Shown: positions 42,133 to 51,186, numbered from the stretch's first letter. The stretch is DNA of 64,000 bases from Actinospica sp035712985 (GCA_035712985.1 DASTAE010000255.1:1-64000); one strand, 5' to 3'. The notes: generated by a model not told the origin, from the sequence alone. Translations and numbers: made by a program.

Positions 42133-44553
42133 ATGAGCGGCATGGAGGCTTCCCCGGGCACGTCTTCCGTCAACATGCTCACTCTCCAGATCCTGCCGGC
42201 CGGCTCCGAGCGCTACTTCGACGGCAGCAGGCCGGTGACCATAGGGCGCGACAGCGCCGCCGACGTGGTGGTGCTCGACTCGGCGACCTCCCGGCAGCAC
42301 GCGGTGCTGCGCCGGGAGGGGGCGAACGGCGGCTGGGTCTTCGAGGACCGCAACTCGTCCAACGGCACCTTCCTGGACGGGCAGCGGGTGACCCGGCTGC
42401 CGGTCGACCGGCCGATGACGCTCGCGCTCGGCTCGGACGACGGGGCGGGCTGCCGCATACGCCTCGTGCCGCCCGCGCCGCGCGGCGAGCTCACCGGGCA
42501 CACGCCGACCGTCCCCGTGTTCGCGGGCGGCAGCTCGGCGCCGGGCCAGTTCACCGGCACCTACCGCACCTCCAGCCGGGTCCGGATCGGGCGGGCGCTG
42601 GACAACGACATCGTCGTCGACGACCTGCTCGCCTCCCGGCACCACGCGGAGCTGCGCAGCGCGCACGACGGCTCCTTCGAGCTGGTCGATCTAGGCAGCC
42701 ACAACGGAACCTACGTCGACGGCCGCCGGGTCACCGGGCGGGTGAAGCTCCGGGACGGCGCGCTCGTCTCGGTGGGCCACACCGTCCTGCGGCTGCAGCA
42801 CGGCACGCTCGAAGAGTTCGTGGACGTCGGCGAGGCGAGCTTCTCGGCGATCGGGCTGAGCGTCACCGCGAGTCGCAAGCTGCTGCTGGACGAGGTGAGC
42901 TTCGCGCTCGAGGGCGGGCAGTTCCTGGCCGTGCTCGGACCGACCGGCGCGGGCAAGTCGACCCTCCTCAAGGCGCTCACCGGCTCCCGCCCGGCGGACC
43001 GCGGATCTGTGCTCTACAACGGCCGCGACGTGTACGCCTCGTACGCCGAGCTGCGCAATCGCATCGGCTACGTCCCGCAGGACGACATCCTGCACCCCGA
43101 GCTCACGGTCAAGGCCGCGCTGGACTACGCCGCCCGGCTGCGCTTCCCGCCCGACGTGCCCGCCTCGGAACGCTCCGCGCGCGTCGTCGAGGTGATGACC
43201 GAGCTCGGTCTCGAGCACCGCGCCGACGTGCAGGTCGGCAGGCTGTCCGGCGGCCAGCGCAAGCGCACCTCCGTGGCCATCGAGCTGCTCACGCGGCCCT
43301 CCCTGCTCATCCTCGACGAGCCCACCTCCGGCCTCGACCCCGGCTACGAGAAGAGCGTGATGGAGCTGCTGCGCGACCTCGCGGGCAGCGGGCGGACGGT
43401 CCTGACCGTCACGCACTCCATCCAGAGCCTCGATCTGTGCGACCGCATCCTGTTCCTCGCGCCCGGCGGCCAGACCGCGTACTTCGGGCCGCCCGCGCGT
43501 ACCCTCGACTACTTCCGCCAGCCCGGCTACCCGGAGGTCTTCCAGCACCTCGACCGCTCGATACCCGGCGAGGCGAAGCAGGCCTTCGCGGGCTCGGAGG
43601 TGCGGCGCGAGTTCGTCGCCGAGCCGCTGGCCGCGCAACGGGACCGCGCGCAGCTCGCCGCCGCCCAGCCCGAGGCGCCGCGGCGCAATCCGCACATGTG
43701 GCGCCAGCTCAGTACGCTGATCCGCCGCTACATGGCCCTGATCAGCGCGGACAAGCGCAACACGCTCATGCTCTTCGCGCAGGCGCCGGTACTCGGGCTG
43801 CTGATGCTCGCCGCGTTCGGCAAGAACAACCTCGTCGCGGGCACCCCCGGGGCCGCGGGGAACTCGACCACCGTGCTGCTCGCGCTGACCCTCGCCGCGA
43901 GCTATCTGGGCGCGGCGAACTCCATCCGCGAGATCGTCAAGGAACGCCCGATCCTCACCCGGGAACGCTCGGTCGGCCAGTCCACCACCGCCTACATCCT
44001 CAGCAAGGCGCTGATCCTCGGCCTGATCACGATCGTCGAGTCCTTCGTGCTGACCTACCTGGCCCTGCTGCGGCAGGGCGGCCCCAAGCACGGCGCCGTC
44101 CTCCTCGACTACCGGCTGGAGGTCGCGATCGCGGTCTCGCTCGCCGGGCTCAGCGCGATGGCGCTCGGCCTGATGGTCTCCGCGATGTCCAGCAACGCCG
44201 ACAAGGTCATGACGATCCTGCCGGTCATCCTCTTCGCGCAGTTCGTGCTGAGCGGCTCGGCCTTCCCGGTGCGCGGCACGGCCGGCCTCGACCAGATCTC
44301 CTACCTCTCCAGCGCGCGCTGGGGCTACTCGGCCGCCGCGTCCACCGTGAACCTGGACATGCTGCTCGGCAACGGCTGCAACGGGCAGAGATCCCCGTCC
44401 GGCGGCGTGATGCTCTCCCAGTGCGATCCCGCGCACGCGCCGACCAAGAAGGCCTGGGTCGGGGACGTCGGCCTGCTCGGCGGCCTCACCGTGCTCGAGC
44501 TGGTCGGCGCCGGACTCGCGGTGCGCCCGATCGGCCGGCCGCGCCGGAAGTGA
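42133..44553 (+). CDS. Tandem-FHA ABC transporter (Rv1747-like)
   Basis: The 806 residues comprise FHA 1 (about 30-100: VTIGRDSAADVVV, SRQHAVL, NSSNGTFLDG) and FHA 2 (about 145-215: VRIGRALDNDIVV, SRHHAEL, GSHNGTYVDG). An ABCG-like nucleotide-binding domain (about 235-460: GPTGAGKST, LSGGQRKRTSVA, LLILDEPTSGLDP) and a membrane domain of about six helices (540-805) follow. Two FHA domains on an ABC exporter is the Mycobacterium tuberculosis Rv1747 architecture, where FHA domains bind phosphothreonines made by PknF. No kinase gene is present here. The ATG at 42133 is provisional. Confidence 0.9.
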   Translation: MSGMEASPGTSSVNMLTLQILPAGSERYFDGSRPVTIGRDSAADVVVLDSATSRQHAVLRREGANGGWVFEDRNSSNGTFLDGQRVTRLPVDRPMTLALGSDDGAGCRIRLVPPAPRGELTGHTPTVPVFAGGSSAPGQFTGTYRTSSRVRIGRALDNDIVVDDLLASRHHAELRSAHDGSFELVDLGSHNGTYVDGRRVTGRVKLRDGALVSVGHTVLRLQHGTLEEFVDVGEASFSAIGLSVTASRKLLLDEVSFALEGGQFLAVLGPTGAGKSTLLKALTGSRPADRGSVLYNGRDVYASYAELRNRIGYVPQDDILHPELTVKAALDYAARLRFPPDVPASERSARVVEVMTELGLEHRADVQVGRLSGGQRKRTSVAIELLTRPSLLILDEPTSGLDPGYEKSVMELLRDLAGSGRTVLTVTHSIQSLDLCDRILFLAPGGQTAYFGPPARTLDYFRQPGYPEVFQHLDRSIPGEAKQAFAGSEVRREFVAEPLAAQRDRAQLAAAQPEAPRRNPHMWRQLSTLIRRYMALISADKRNTLMLFAQAPVLGLLMLAAFGKNNLVAGTPGAAGNSTTVLLALTLAASYLGAANSIREIVKERPILTRERSVGQSTTAYILSKALILGLITIVESFVLTYLALLRQGGPKHGAVLLDYRLEVAIAVSLAGLSAMALGLMVSAMSSNADKVMTILPVILFAQFVLSGSAFPVRGTAGLDQISYLSSARWGYSAAASTVNLDMLLGNGCNGQRSPSGGVMLSQCDPAHAPTKKAWVGDVGLLGGLTVLELVGAGLAVRPIGRPRRK

Positions 44554-45516
44554 TCAGAGCCAGCCGCGGTCCCGGGCCGCGGCCCCGGCCTGGAAGCGCG
44601 TGGAGACGCCGAGCTCCTTGTGCAGCGCGGCGATCCGGCGCTGCGTGGTGCGCGCGGACCAGCCCAGCGCCCGCGCGATCGCCTCGTCCGTCAGCCCGCC
44701 GGCGAGCAGGCCGAGCAGCGCGCGGGTCTTCTCGTCCGGCTGGTCCATCTGCTCCACCGACTGCCGCGGCGTGGTGACCAGCGGGACCGCCCGCGCCCAC
44801 TCGTGCTCGAACAGCGAGGAGAGCGCGGCCAGCAGCGCCGAGGAGCGGATCACGTACGCGGCCTCGGCGAAGGCCTCGCCCATCGCGGTCGGCACCACGG
44901 CGATCGTCTCGTCCGCCATGATCAGCTTCGTGGGCAGGCTGGGCCGGACCCGCGCCTGCTCGCCGAACGCGCAGCTGACCTCGATGTCGTCCTGGAAGCG
45001 GCCCGGCAGCGCCAGCGCGTCCCGGCTGTATATCGTGCGGATGGTCACGCCCTCGCGGTGCCGGCGCTGCTGCAGCGCCAGGTTCTCGCCGTGCCGCTGC
45101 ACGTACGGCGGCCGGTCGAAGGAGCGCACCTGGCCGTGCGCGGCCTCGCACACCCGGTTCACCCGCGCCGAGACCGCCGAGGCCCCGCTGATCACCTCGA
45201 CCGCGCCGGTGTCGCCCTGCGCCCCCGCGTCCCGGAACATCTGGGTCAGCCGCTGCATCTCGGAGCGGGCCGCGCTCAGCCGCTGCTCCTGACGGCCGAT
45301 CAGCTCACCGAGCGCCACGTCCGGCGCGGCCGCCTCGTAGCGCGCCCCGGACTGCACCACCAGGCCGTCCTGCGCCAGCCGGAGCAGCACCTTGCCGACC
45401 TCGGGCTCGTCCAGGCCCGCGTCGGCGGCGATCCGCGCCGCGTCCGCGCCGGGCCGGGTCAGCAAGGCCTGGTACACGGTGATCTCCCGGTCGGACAGAC
45501 CGACGGCTTCCAGCAT
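44554..45516 (-). CDS. TrmB/LuxR-type transcriptional regulator
   Basis: The 320 residues start with an N-terminal TrmB-like winged HTH (about 1-75: LEAVGLSDREITVYQALLTR). A coiled helix and an alpha/beta sensor region (about 110-235) follow. The C-terminal LuxR-type HTH (about 255-305) reads LLAGGLTDEAIARALGWSAR then IAALHKELGV. This double-HTH form is widespread in Streptomyces-type genomes. AGGAGGGG precedes the ATG at 45516. The gene ends at the base next to the stop of the FHA-ABC gene. The target is unknown. Confidence 0.82.
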   Translation of the reverse strand: MLEAVGLSDREITVYQALLTRPGADAARIAADAGLDEPEVGKVLLRLAQDGLVVQSGARYEAAAPDVALGELIGRQEQRLSAARSEMQRLTQMFRDAGAQGDTGAVEVISGASAVSARVNRVCEAAHGQVRSFDRPPYVQRHGENLALQQRRHREGVTIRTIYSRDALALPGRFQDDIEVSCAFGEQARVRPSLPTKLIMADETIAVVPTAMGEAFAEAAYVIRSSALLAALSSLFEHEWARAVPLVTTPRQSVEQMDQPDEKTRALLGLLAGGLTDEAIARALGWSARTTQRRIAALHKELGVSTRFQAGAAARDRGWL

Positions 45517-45576
45517 CGTCCCCTCCTGCATACCCCGTGCGAAGACAGCCGAGGCGAGCATACGCCTGAACTGGCG

Positions 45577-46176
45577 CTAGACCAGCGCCCGGACGATCGG
45601 ATCCAGGAACTCGTCCCGCGCCTGCGGATCCAGCCACAGCTGCTCGCTCGCCACGACCAACGTGGGCCGCAGCCGCCGGCCCCACCGGCCGTCCATCGGC
45701 AGCAGCTTCACCTCGAGCTCGAAGGGCGCGCTGGTCCGGCCCAGCTCGCGCTCGATCCGGGCCACGGTGTCGCCCGCGCGCCCGGCGGCGCGCCGGGCGT
45801 CCGGCCGCGTGGTCCGGTGCACGAACTCGATCTTGCGCTCGCGCCACCACGCGTTCGCCTCGTCGATCACCGCGTTGAACAGGGCCCTGAGGTCGGTGCC
45901 GGGCTCCGGCGGCGGCCCGGCCGGGGTCAGGTCCACCCGCGCCGCGCGGCCGAGGTCGGCCAGGTGCGCGGACCACCAGCGCTCCCAGTCCTCCGCGGCG
46001 GCGAGCGTGGCGAAGGGCGCGAGGTCGGCCCGCAGCTCCACGGCCGGGGCCAGCGGCGGCACGACGTAGTCCGCGGGCCCGGTCAGCCCCGCGGCGTCGC
46101 GCACGTAGAGCATGTTCGAGCTGTGCTGCTCGAGGTCGACGCGGATGCTCCAGCTGTCTGATCCGACATGACGCAT
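45577..46176 (-). CDS. Hypothetical protein
   Basis: The 199 residues are soluble in appearance and contain SWSIRVDLEQHSSNMLYVRD, DWERWWSAHLADLGRAARV, NAWWRERKIEFVHRTTRPD and PTLVVASEQLWLDPQAR. No family was recognised. The ATG at 46176 has no ribosome site but a TATCGT box 6 nt upstream, suggesting a leaderless message. It lies between a regulator and a lipoprotein gene. Confidence 0.65.
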   Translation of the reverse strand: MRHVGSDSWSIRVDLEQHSSNMLYVRDAAGLTGPADYVVPPLAPAVELRADLAPFATLAAAEDWERWWSAHLADLGRAARVDLTPAGPPPEPGTDLRALFNAVIDEANAWWRERKIEFVHRTTRPDARRAAGRAGDTVARIERELGRTSAPFELEVKLLPMDGRWGRRLRPTLVVASEQLWLDPQARDEFLDPIVRALV

Positions 46177-46182
46177 GGCACG

Positions 46183-46188
46183 ACGATA
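46183..46188 (-). promoter_or_regulatory. Candidate -10 box (leaderless) for the hypothetical gene at 45577
   Basis: TATCGT on the reverse strand ends 6 nt before the ATG at 46176. The -35 is weak. Confidence 0.35.
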
Positions 46189-46199
46189 AACCTCGGACC

Positions 46200-46949
46200 T
46201 CAGGACTTGGAAGGGCCCGGCGCCGCCGCGGTGGGGATCGTGTTCTGATACACCTCGAGCGTGAGCTGCGTCAGCGCGGTCAGCGCCTGCTGCGCGGCGA
46301 GCTTGGTGAACGGGATCTGCAGCACGAAGGTGCGGTTCCCGTTCGCCATCACCAGCTCGGTCTCCCCGGTGCTCGCCGAGGCCGTGGGGGAGGGGCTCGC
46401 GGCGGCGGATCCGCTGGCCGCGGCCGTGCTCGCGCCGACCGCGGTCTGCTCCACCACGACCGTCGCCGGCTGCCCGCCGACCGTGACCGAGGCCTCCGTC
46501 GCGCCCGCCTGCGAATCCGACTGCACCGTGTCCGCCGCGCGCCCGACCGCGACCGCCGCGCTCGAGTACGTGGAGATCGACACCTCGAGCGCGCCCGCGC
46601 TCTGCTTGCCGAAGGAGTCGAGGCCGACGCCGAAGATGCAGGCCACGCGGCCGGTGCGGCCGATGCTCGGCAGCGCCGCGTAGGTCCCGTAGTTCACGCC
46701 GATCGGGAAGCCGGCGCCGAACACGGCCTGCAGCTGCGCCGTCGTGAGGATCTGCGAGCACTCCTTCGGCAGCGCGCTCGCCGCCTCCGTCTGCGCGGTC
46801 ACCGGCACCGAACCCGCGCTCGGCGCGGCCGACTTCGCGGGCGCCGTCGTGGTCGCCGCCGCGTTCTTCGAGCCGCCCGCCGTCGAGCAGCCGCCGAGCA
46901 GCGGGAGGGCGGCGAGCGCGAGGACGGCGGCGGGCAGGCGGGTCCGCAC
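46200..46949 (-). CDS. Lipoprotein, DUF3558-like
   Basis: The 249 residues start with a lipoprotein signal and lipobox (VLALAALPLLGGC). A Thr/Ala/Ser/Pro-rich linker follows, then a folded domain with CSQILTTAQLQAVFGAGFPI, CIFGVGLDS and a late strand VMANGNRTFVLQIPF. The two Cys in the domain may pair. The overall plan matches DUF3558-type exported actinobacterial lipoproteins. A disordered Ser/Ala/Pro insert lies near residue 190. GAGGAACGCC precedes the GTG at 46949. It is 8 bp downstream of the SIMPL gene. Confidence 0.75.
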   Translation of the reverse strand: MRTRLPAAVLALAALPLLGGCSTAGGSKNAAATTTAPAKSAAPSAGSVPVTAQTEAASALPKECSQILTTAQLQAVFGAGFPIGVNYGTYAALPSIGRTGRVACIFGVGLDSFGKQSAGALEVSISTYSSAAVAVGRAADTVQSDSQAGATEASVTVGGQPATVVVEQTAVGASTAAASGSAAASPSPTASASTGETELVMANGNRTFVLQIPFTKLAAQQALTALTQLTLEVYQNTIPTAAAPGPSKS

Positions 46950-46957
46950 GGCGTTCC

Positions 46958-47701
46958 TCAGTCCTCGGCCTTGATCTCGAACATCGGCTGCGTCGCGTAG
47001 AACCGCGCCTCGACCGAGGCCCGCACCTCCTGCGAGACCGGCTCCAGGTCCAGCACCGGCGGCTCCACCGGGATCGCCGCGCCGTAGGCCACGCCGCCGG
47101 GCGCCGGGACGTAGCCCGGGGCGCGCACGTGCTCGCTCTGCATCAGGCCGGTGTCCGCGAGCTCGATCAGGCCGGTGATCCGCGCGCCGAGCGCCTCCGC
47201 GTAGTCCTGCGCCCGGGTCAGCGCCTCGCCGACCGCGCGGGTGCGCGCCTTGCGGTACACCGGCGAATTGCGCCGCAGCCGCCAGCGCGGGCCCTCGATC
47301 CTGGCCGCCTCCAGGTCGGCGACCCGCGAGACGATCTCGCCGAGCACCGCGAAGTCCGCGATCCGCACCTCGACGCGCACCGCGCCGCTGTACGAGCGGA
47401 TCTTCTCCTCCCGGCCGCCGCGCCGCACCTCCGGGTGCACCGCGACGCCCGAGGACTCGATCCGCTCCACCGAGTCGCCGTAGGACCGCAGCAGCGCCAG
47501 CACCTCGTCGTTCCGCTTCACCAGCCGCTCGAAGGCCTCCCGCCGGTCCTTCGCCTGGGTCGAGACCACCACCGTGAGGTCCACCACCTCGGGCTCGACC
47601 ACCAGCAGCGCCTCCCCGCGCACGCTGATCACCGCGGGGGAGCCGACCGGCGCCACCGCGACCACCGCCGGGCTCGCGCCGAACTCGTGCGTGGGCTCCA
47701 T
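46958..47701 (-). CDS. SIMPL-domain (DUF541) protein
   Basis: The 247 residues form the DUF541/SIMPL fold: ISVRGEALLVVEPEVVDLTV at the start, IESSGVAVHPEVRR, YSGAVRVEVRIADFAVLGE, KARTRAVGEALTRAQDYAEALG, and VSQEVRASVEARFYA at the end. Family members are periplasmic or cytoplasmic with envelope-stress links. No signal peptide is visible, so it may be cytoplasmic. GGGGAG lies 9 nt before the ATG at 47701. Confidence 0.87.
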   Translation of the reverse strand: MEPTHEFGASPAVVAVAPVGSPAVISVRGEALLVVEPEVVDLTVVVSTQAKDRREAFERLVKRNDEVLALLRSYGDSVERIESSGVAVHPEVRRGGREEKIRSYSGAVRVEVRIADFAVLGEIVSRVADLEAARIEGPRWRLRRNSPVYRKARTRAVGEALTRAQDYAEALGARITGLIELADTGLMQSEHVRAPGYVPAPGGVAYGAAIPVEPPVLDLEPVSQEVRASVEARFYATQPMFEIKAED

Positions 47702-47957
47702 CGGTTCAAGCTCCCCTTCCGCGCCATCCGCCAGTGCCTCATCGGACGCTAGCGGAAGCGTGCCCGGCAAGGCAGTGGCCGGTGCGTACCGCGATGCGAT
47801 CGATACGTAAAAGGCCGCCCCCCGGGAACCTTTCCATCAGGGGCGGGAATGGCAACGGCTTCGCGATCGTTGGAGTACCGGTAGGGAAATATCCGTCGCG
47901 CCGCGTGTCCCAGGGCCGCCGCGGACGATCCTGACGACCTAGGAGAAAGGTGAGGCC

Positions 47958-48929
47958 GTGGTGGACGCCGCTGCAGCCCGGGCGCTGTACACGTACGATT
48001 CCGACGGGGTCGCGCGACTGAACGACGCCCGCAGACCCGCCCGTTCGGCGCTGTCCGGACAGGCGCGCGGTGACCTGGTGCTGCTCTACCATTTCGCCGG
48101 CTTCATGGACGCCGGCCAGGCCGCGGAGCTCGCGCTCGAGTACATGCTCGGCGGGGACGAGGCCCCCGTCGTGGCCCGCTTCGACGCCGACCGGCTGGTG
48201 GACTACCGCGCCCAGCGCCCCCTGATGACCTTCAACGGCGACCACTGGTCCCACTACGACGCGCCCGAGCTGACCGTGCGCCTGGCCAAGGACGCGATCG
48301 GCACGCCCTTCCTGGTCTTCTCCGGGCCCGAGCCGGACACCGAGTGGGAGCTGTTCAGCCGGGCCGTGGTGAGCCTGGTCGACGAGCTCGGCATCACCCT
48401 CGCGGTCAACTTCCACGGCGTGCCCTTCGGCGTGCCGCACACCCGCCCCGTGCACCTGATCCCGCACGGCAACCGCGAGGACCTGCTGCTCGGCTACCCC
48501 AAGTGGTTCGACCGGGCCCAGGTCCCCGGCAGCGCGATGGCGCTGACCGAGTTCCGGCTCGCCCAGGCCGGCCGGGACGTGTTCGGGCTCGCCGCGCAGG
48601 TCCCGCACTACGTGGCCCGCTCGGCGTACCCGGCGGCCGCCGTCCGGATCCTGGAGGCGGTCACCGCCGCCACCGGCCTGGTGCTGCCCGCGCAGGAGCT
48701 GCGCGACCGGGCCCGCCGCGTCGCGGTGCAGATCGACGACGAGGTCGGCCAGGGCGACCAGGAGCTGCGCGGCGTGATCCGCAGCCTCGAGGAGCAGTAC
48801 GACGCGGCCGAGGGCGCCGCCGGGCGGCCCAACCTGCTCGCCGAGCAGCAGCGGCTGCCCAGCGCCGAGGACCTCGGACGCGAGTTCGAGGCCTTCCTCG
48901 CCGAGCAGGAGGGCCAGTCCGAGGGCTGA
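47958..48929 (+). CDS. PAC2-family (proteasome assembly chaperone-like) protein
   Basis: The 323-residue PAC2-fold protein shows LVLLYHFAGFMDAGQAAELA, RFDADRLVDYRAQRPLMTF, LTVRLAKDAIGTPFLVFSGP, VNFHGVPFGVPHTRPVHLI, and VARSAYPAAAVRILEAVTAATGL. It resembles actinobacterial PAC2 proteins of unknown biochemical activity encoded away from proteasome genes. A helical C-terminal tail ends in EAFLAEQEGQ. AGGAGAAAGGTGAGG precedes the GTG start. Confidence 0.85.
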   Translation: MVDAAAARALYTYDSDGVARLNDARRPARSALSGQARGDLVLLYHFAGFMDAGQAAELALEYMLGGDEAPVVARFDADRLVDYRAQRPLMTFNGDHWSHYDAPELTVRLAKDAIGTPFLVFSGPEPDTEWELFSRAVVSLVDELGITLAVNFHGVPFGVPHTRPVHLIPHGNREDLLLGYPKWFDRAQVPGSAMALTEFRLAQAGRDVFGLAAQVPHYVARSAYPAAAVRILEAVTAATGLVLPAQELRDRARRVAVQIDDEVGQGDQELRGVIRSLEEQYDAAEGAAGRPNLLAEQQRLPSAEDLGREFEAFLAEQEGQSEG

Positions 48930-48947
48930 TCCGGCCCCGGCCGCGGC

Positions 48948-49988
48948 TCAGTCCGCCGCGTCCGCGAGGCTCAGCGTGCGCCAGGGGCTCGCCGGGTCCT
49001 CCGCCAGGATGCGGTGGACCCGGCGGATCGAGCGGTAGTAGGCGGAGCGGTCGGCGTCCTCGAAGTGCACGAGCCGGCCGAGGATGTACCCGGCCGAGAA
49101 CTCGCGCCAGTCCCGGTAGGTCTCGGCGGACAGCCGCCCGGCCCGCCGCACCGTCTCCCGCGCCTCGTCCATGTCGCAGAGCTTGGTGGCCGCGGCCCAG
49201 CGGGAGAGGTTGACCACGCGGCCGTAGTCCCACGCGCGCACGGAGGGCGGCTCGGCCGCGGAGTCGGCCTCCCAGATGCCGTCGGAGCGCATCGCGGCCA
49301 GGTGGCCCCCGACGGCGTCGGACTTGGCCGCCGCGGCCGCGATCGGGCTCTCCGCGTCGCTCAGCAGGGTCTCCACCGCGGTGCGCCAGTGGTCGTACTC
49401 GGTGATCCGCCAGCCCTCGCGCATCAGCCGCACGTCGGCCGGATAGTCCTTGTAGACGTGGCCGATCGTGTTCCACGGGGCCTCGTTCTGCACCGCGAGG
49501 TGGGCGCCACAGGCCAGCGCCGCGGGCAGCGCGCCCTGGCGCGGCCCGTTGTCCGCCGCGACCAGCCGGTCGCCGTAGTCCGAGAAGGGGCGGATCGCCT
49601 CCGGATGGTTGTCCACCCAGGCCGCGAGTTTCTTCACCGGTATCCGGCCCTCGTGCTCAGAACCCTGGTTCACCACGAGCTGCCAGGTGAGCGGCGCGCA
49701 CTTTCGCAGGATCATGCGAAGAGTCATCGCGTGGTATACGAGCTGTGATCCCGGGTCCACGATCTGATTCGGCGTCACCGCGTAGACCTTGTGCTGGCCG
49801 CCGATGTCCTGAACCAGGCCCAGCGGGGCCTTCGGATCGTCCAGTCCCTCGTCAGCGAGCCGCCGGGAGCCGAACACGAGCAGGTGAGTGTCTGACAGGG
49901 CCCGCAGATAGCCCTCGAGATCTCCCCGTTTCAGCGCCTCTAGCAGGCGCTGCTCGATTGTGGCGGTCTGCGGCACCACCACGCCCAT
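48948..49988 (-). CDS. DUF1266 protein with SseB-like N-terminus
   Basis: The 346 residues have an N-terminal SseB-like part (about 1-130: EQRLLEALKRGDLEGYLRAL). The C-terminal DUF1266 domain includes APWNTIGHVYKDYPADVRLM, REGWRITEYDHWRTAVETLL, and WDYGRVVNLSRWAAATKLCD, plus an EFSAGYILGRLVHF helix. No enzymatic motif is visible. DUF1266 proteins are widespread in actinobacteria and Enterobacteria without a settled role. It is convergent with the PAC2 gene. Confidence 0.75.
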   Translation of the reverse strand: MGVVVPQTATIEQRLLEALKRGDLEGYLRALSDTHLLVFGSRRLADEGLDDPKAPLGLVQDIGGQHKVYAVTPNQIVDPGSQLVYHAMTLRMILRKCAPLTWQLVVNQGSEHEGRIPVKKLAAWVDNHPEAIRPFSDYGDRLVAADNGPRQGALPAALACGAHLAVQNEAPWNTIGHVYKDYPADVRLMREGWRITEYDHWRTAVETLLSDAESPIAAAAAKSDAVGGHLAAMRSDGIWEADSAAEPPSVRAWDYGRVVNLSRWAAATKLCDMDEARETVRRAGRLSAETYRDWREFSAGYILGRLVHFEDADRSAYYRSIRRVHRILAEDPASPWRTLSLADAAD

Positions 49989-50106
49989 TCTCCCACCCCC
50001 CGGAGTGAATTCCGTGCGAAATCGCGATCCAGTCTAGTCGAGTGCGTACGGCCGGGGCGAGCGGCCGGGTTTGCGGGTTCCCCTTCCCTCGCGGCTTCGG
50101 ACGGGG

Positions 50107-50112
50107 TATGGT
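50107..50112 (+). promoter_or_regulatory. Candidate -10 box of the 6C RNA
   Basis: TATGGT lies about 6-8 nt before the inferred 5' end of the RNA. A -35 is not clear (TTCCCT at 50084-50089 has the right spacing). Confidence 0.45.
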
Positions 50113-50117
50113 CGTTT

Positions 50118-50241
50118 GCATTGAGGCGCGTTCCACTATCTCCCCCCCGTAGCGGAACGCGGACCTCCACCGGTCCTCAGTGACCGTGTCCGGCGGCCCC
50201 GCGCTCCCCCCGTGGCGTGGGGCCGCCCCTTTTTCTTTTTT
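50118..50241 (+). ncRNA. 6C small RNA
   Basis: Two hairpins each hold a run of at least six C in the loop, the hallmark of the actinobacterial 6C RNA. Hairpin 1 has the stem CGCGTTCC/GGAACGCG (50127-50134 with 50154-50161) and a C7 loop. Hairpin 2 has the stem GGCGGCCCC/GGGGCCGCC (50192-50200 with 50219-50227) and a C6 loop, and runs into a T-tract (50230-50241) that acts as an intrinsic terminator. A small CGGTC/GACCG hairpin sits between them. No coding gene ends here, so the terminator belongs to the RNA. 6C RNAs in mycobacteria act on mRNAs via the C-rich loops. Confidence 0.85.
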
Positions 50242-50337
50242 CGCGTATTCCCGCCGCTCATGCGCCCGCGGCTGTAGTGTGTCCGCCGACGGTCCGGCGT
50301 GGGTACGGACCGCGTATCGCCATGGAGGGGGCGGCAC

Positions 50338-51186
50338 ATGCCAGCCATACGCAATGTCATATCCACCCTTGACAATCAGGGGCGGGAGGTGATGGGACCC
50401 GGCGTGCTGCTGTACCACTACGCCGATCCCAACATCCTCAACGGATCGCTGATCACGGTCGAGTCGAACCACTTCTGCGTGCTCAAGTCGCGCGGGGCCA
50501 TCCTCAACGTCTACGACACCGGCCAGTTCCAGCTGGAGACGCCCGACCGCCCGCTGTTCGGCTCGATGCAGCGCTCGTTCTACGGCGGCCAGTCGCCGTG
50601 GCAGTACGAGGTCATCTACATCAACCGCTCCAAGTCGGTGATCAAGACCCGCGGCACCGCGCTGTCCAAGGAGATGGCCGAGCTCTCCTACGAGGTGGAC
50701 TACTACATCCACGTCGAGACCAAGGAGGACGCGCTCAAGCTCGTCCAGCACATGCCCGTCGCGGGGCACATGGTCAACGCGAACGAGGTCAACGAGTACG
50801 CGGGCCCGGTCGTCGAACAGGCCGTCAACCAGATCGTCCAGGTGACCGCGCTCGAGCAGGTCAACGAGAAGATCCACGAGATCAGCGAGCTGGTCTCCGG
50901 CCACCTGCAGGAGTTCCTCGGCGTCTACGGCATCACCCTGAATGATGTCAAGGTGCTGATCAAGCCGCAGGACGAGCGGATGCGCGAGCTGCTCTCGCTG
51001 CGGGCGTTCGGCATGACCGAGCAGGAGGCCATGCGCGCCTACCTCGCGCTCAAGCTGGCCGACCGCGGCCTGGCCGTGGCCGTCAACGCCCTGCTCGGCG
51101 AGCCGCTGCAGGTGGCGCTGCTGCCCAGCAACCTGTACGGCGACGTCACCCAGCTGGGCCTCGGCAACGGGGCCTTCCACAAGTGA
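50338..51186 (+). CDS. SPFH (Band 7) domain protein, virion-core-like
   Basis: The 282-residue soluble SPFH protein shows ITVESNHFCVLKSRGAILNV and WQYEVIYINRSKSVIKTRGT. The core strand SYEVDYYIHVETKEDALKLV and the helix VEQAVNQIVQVTALEQVNEK follow, ending in FLGVYGITLNDVKVLI. No transmembrane anchor is present, unlike stomatin-type members, and it resembles YdjI/antifreeze-type SPFH proteins. AGGGGGCGGCAC precedes ATG at 50338. A 169-residue gene overlaps its end by 4 nt, so the two proteins are probably partners. Confidence 0.85.
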   Translation: MPAIRNVISTLDNQGREVMGPGVLLYHYADPNILNGSLITVESNHFCVLKSRGAILNVYDTGQFQLETPDRPLFGSMQRSFYGGQSPWQYEVIYINRSKSVIKTRGTALSKEMAELSYEVDYYIHVETKEDALKLVQHMPVAGHMVNANEVNEYAGPVVEQAVNQIVQVTALEQVNEKIHEISELVSGHLQEFLGVYGITLNDVKVLIKPQDERMRELLSLRAFGMTEQEAMRAYLALKLADRGLAVAVNALLGEPLQVALLPSNLYGDVTQLGLGNGAFHK

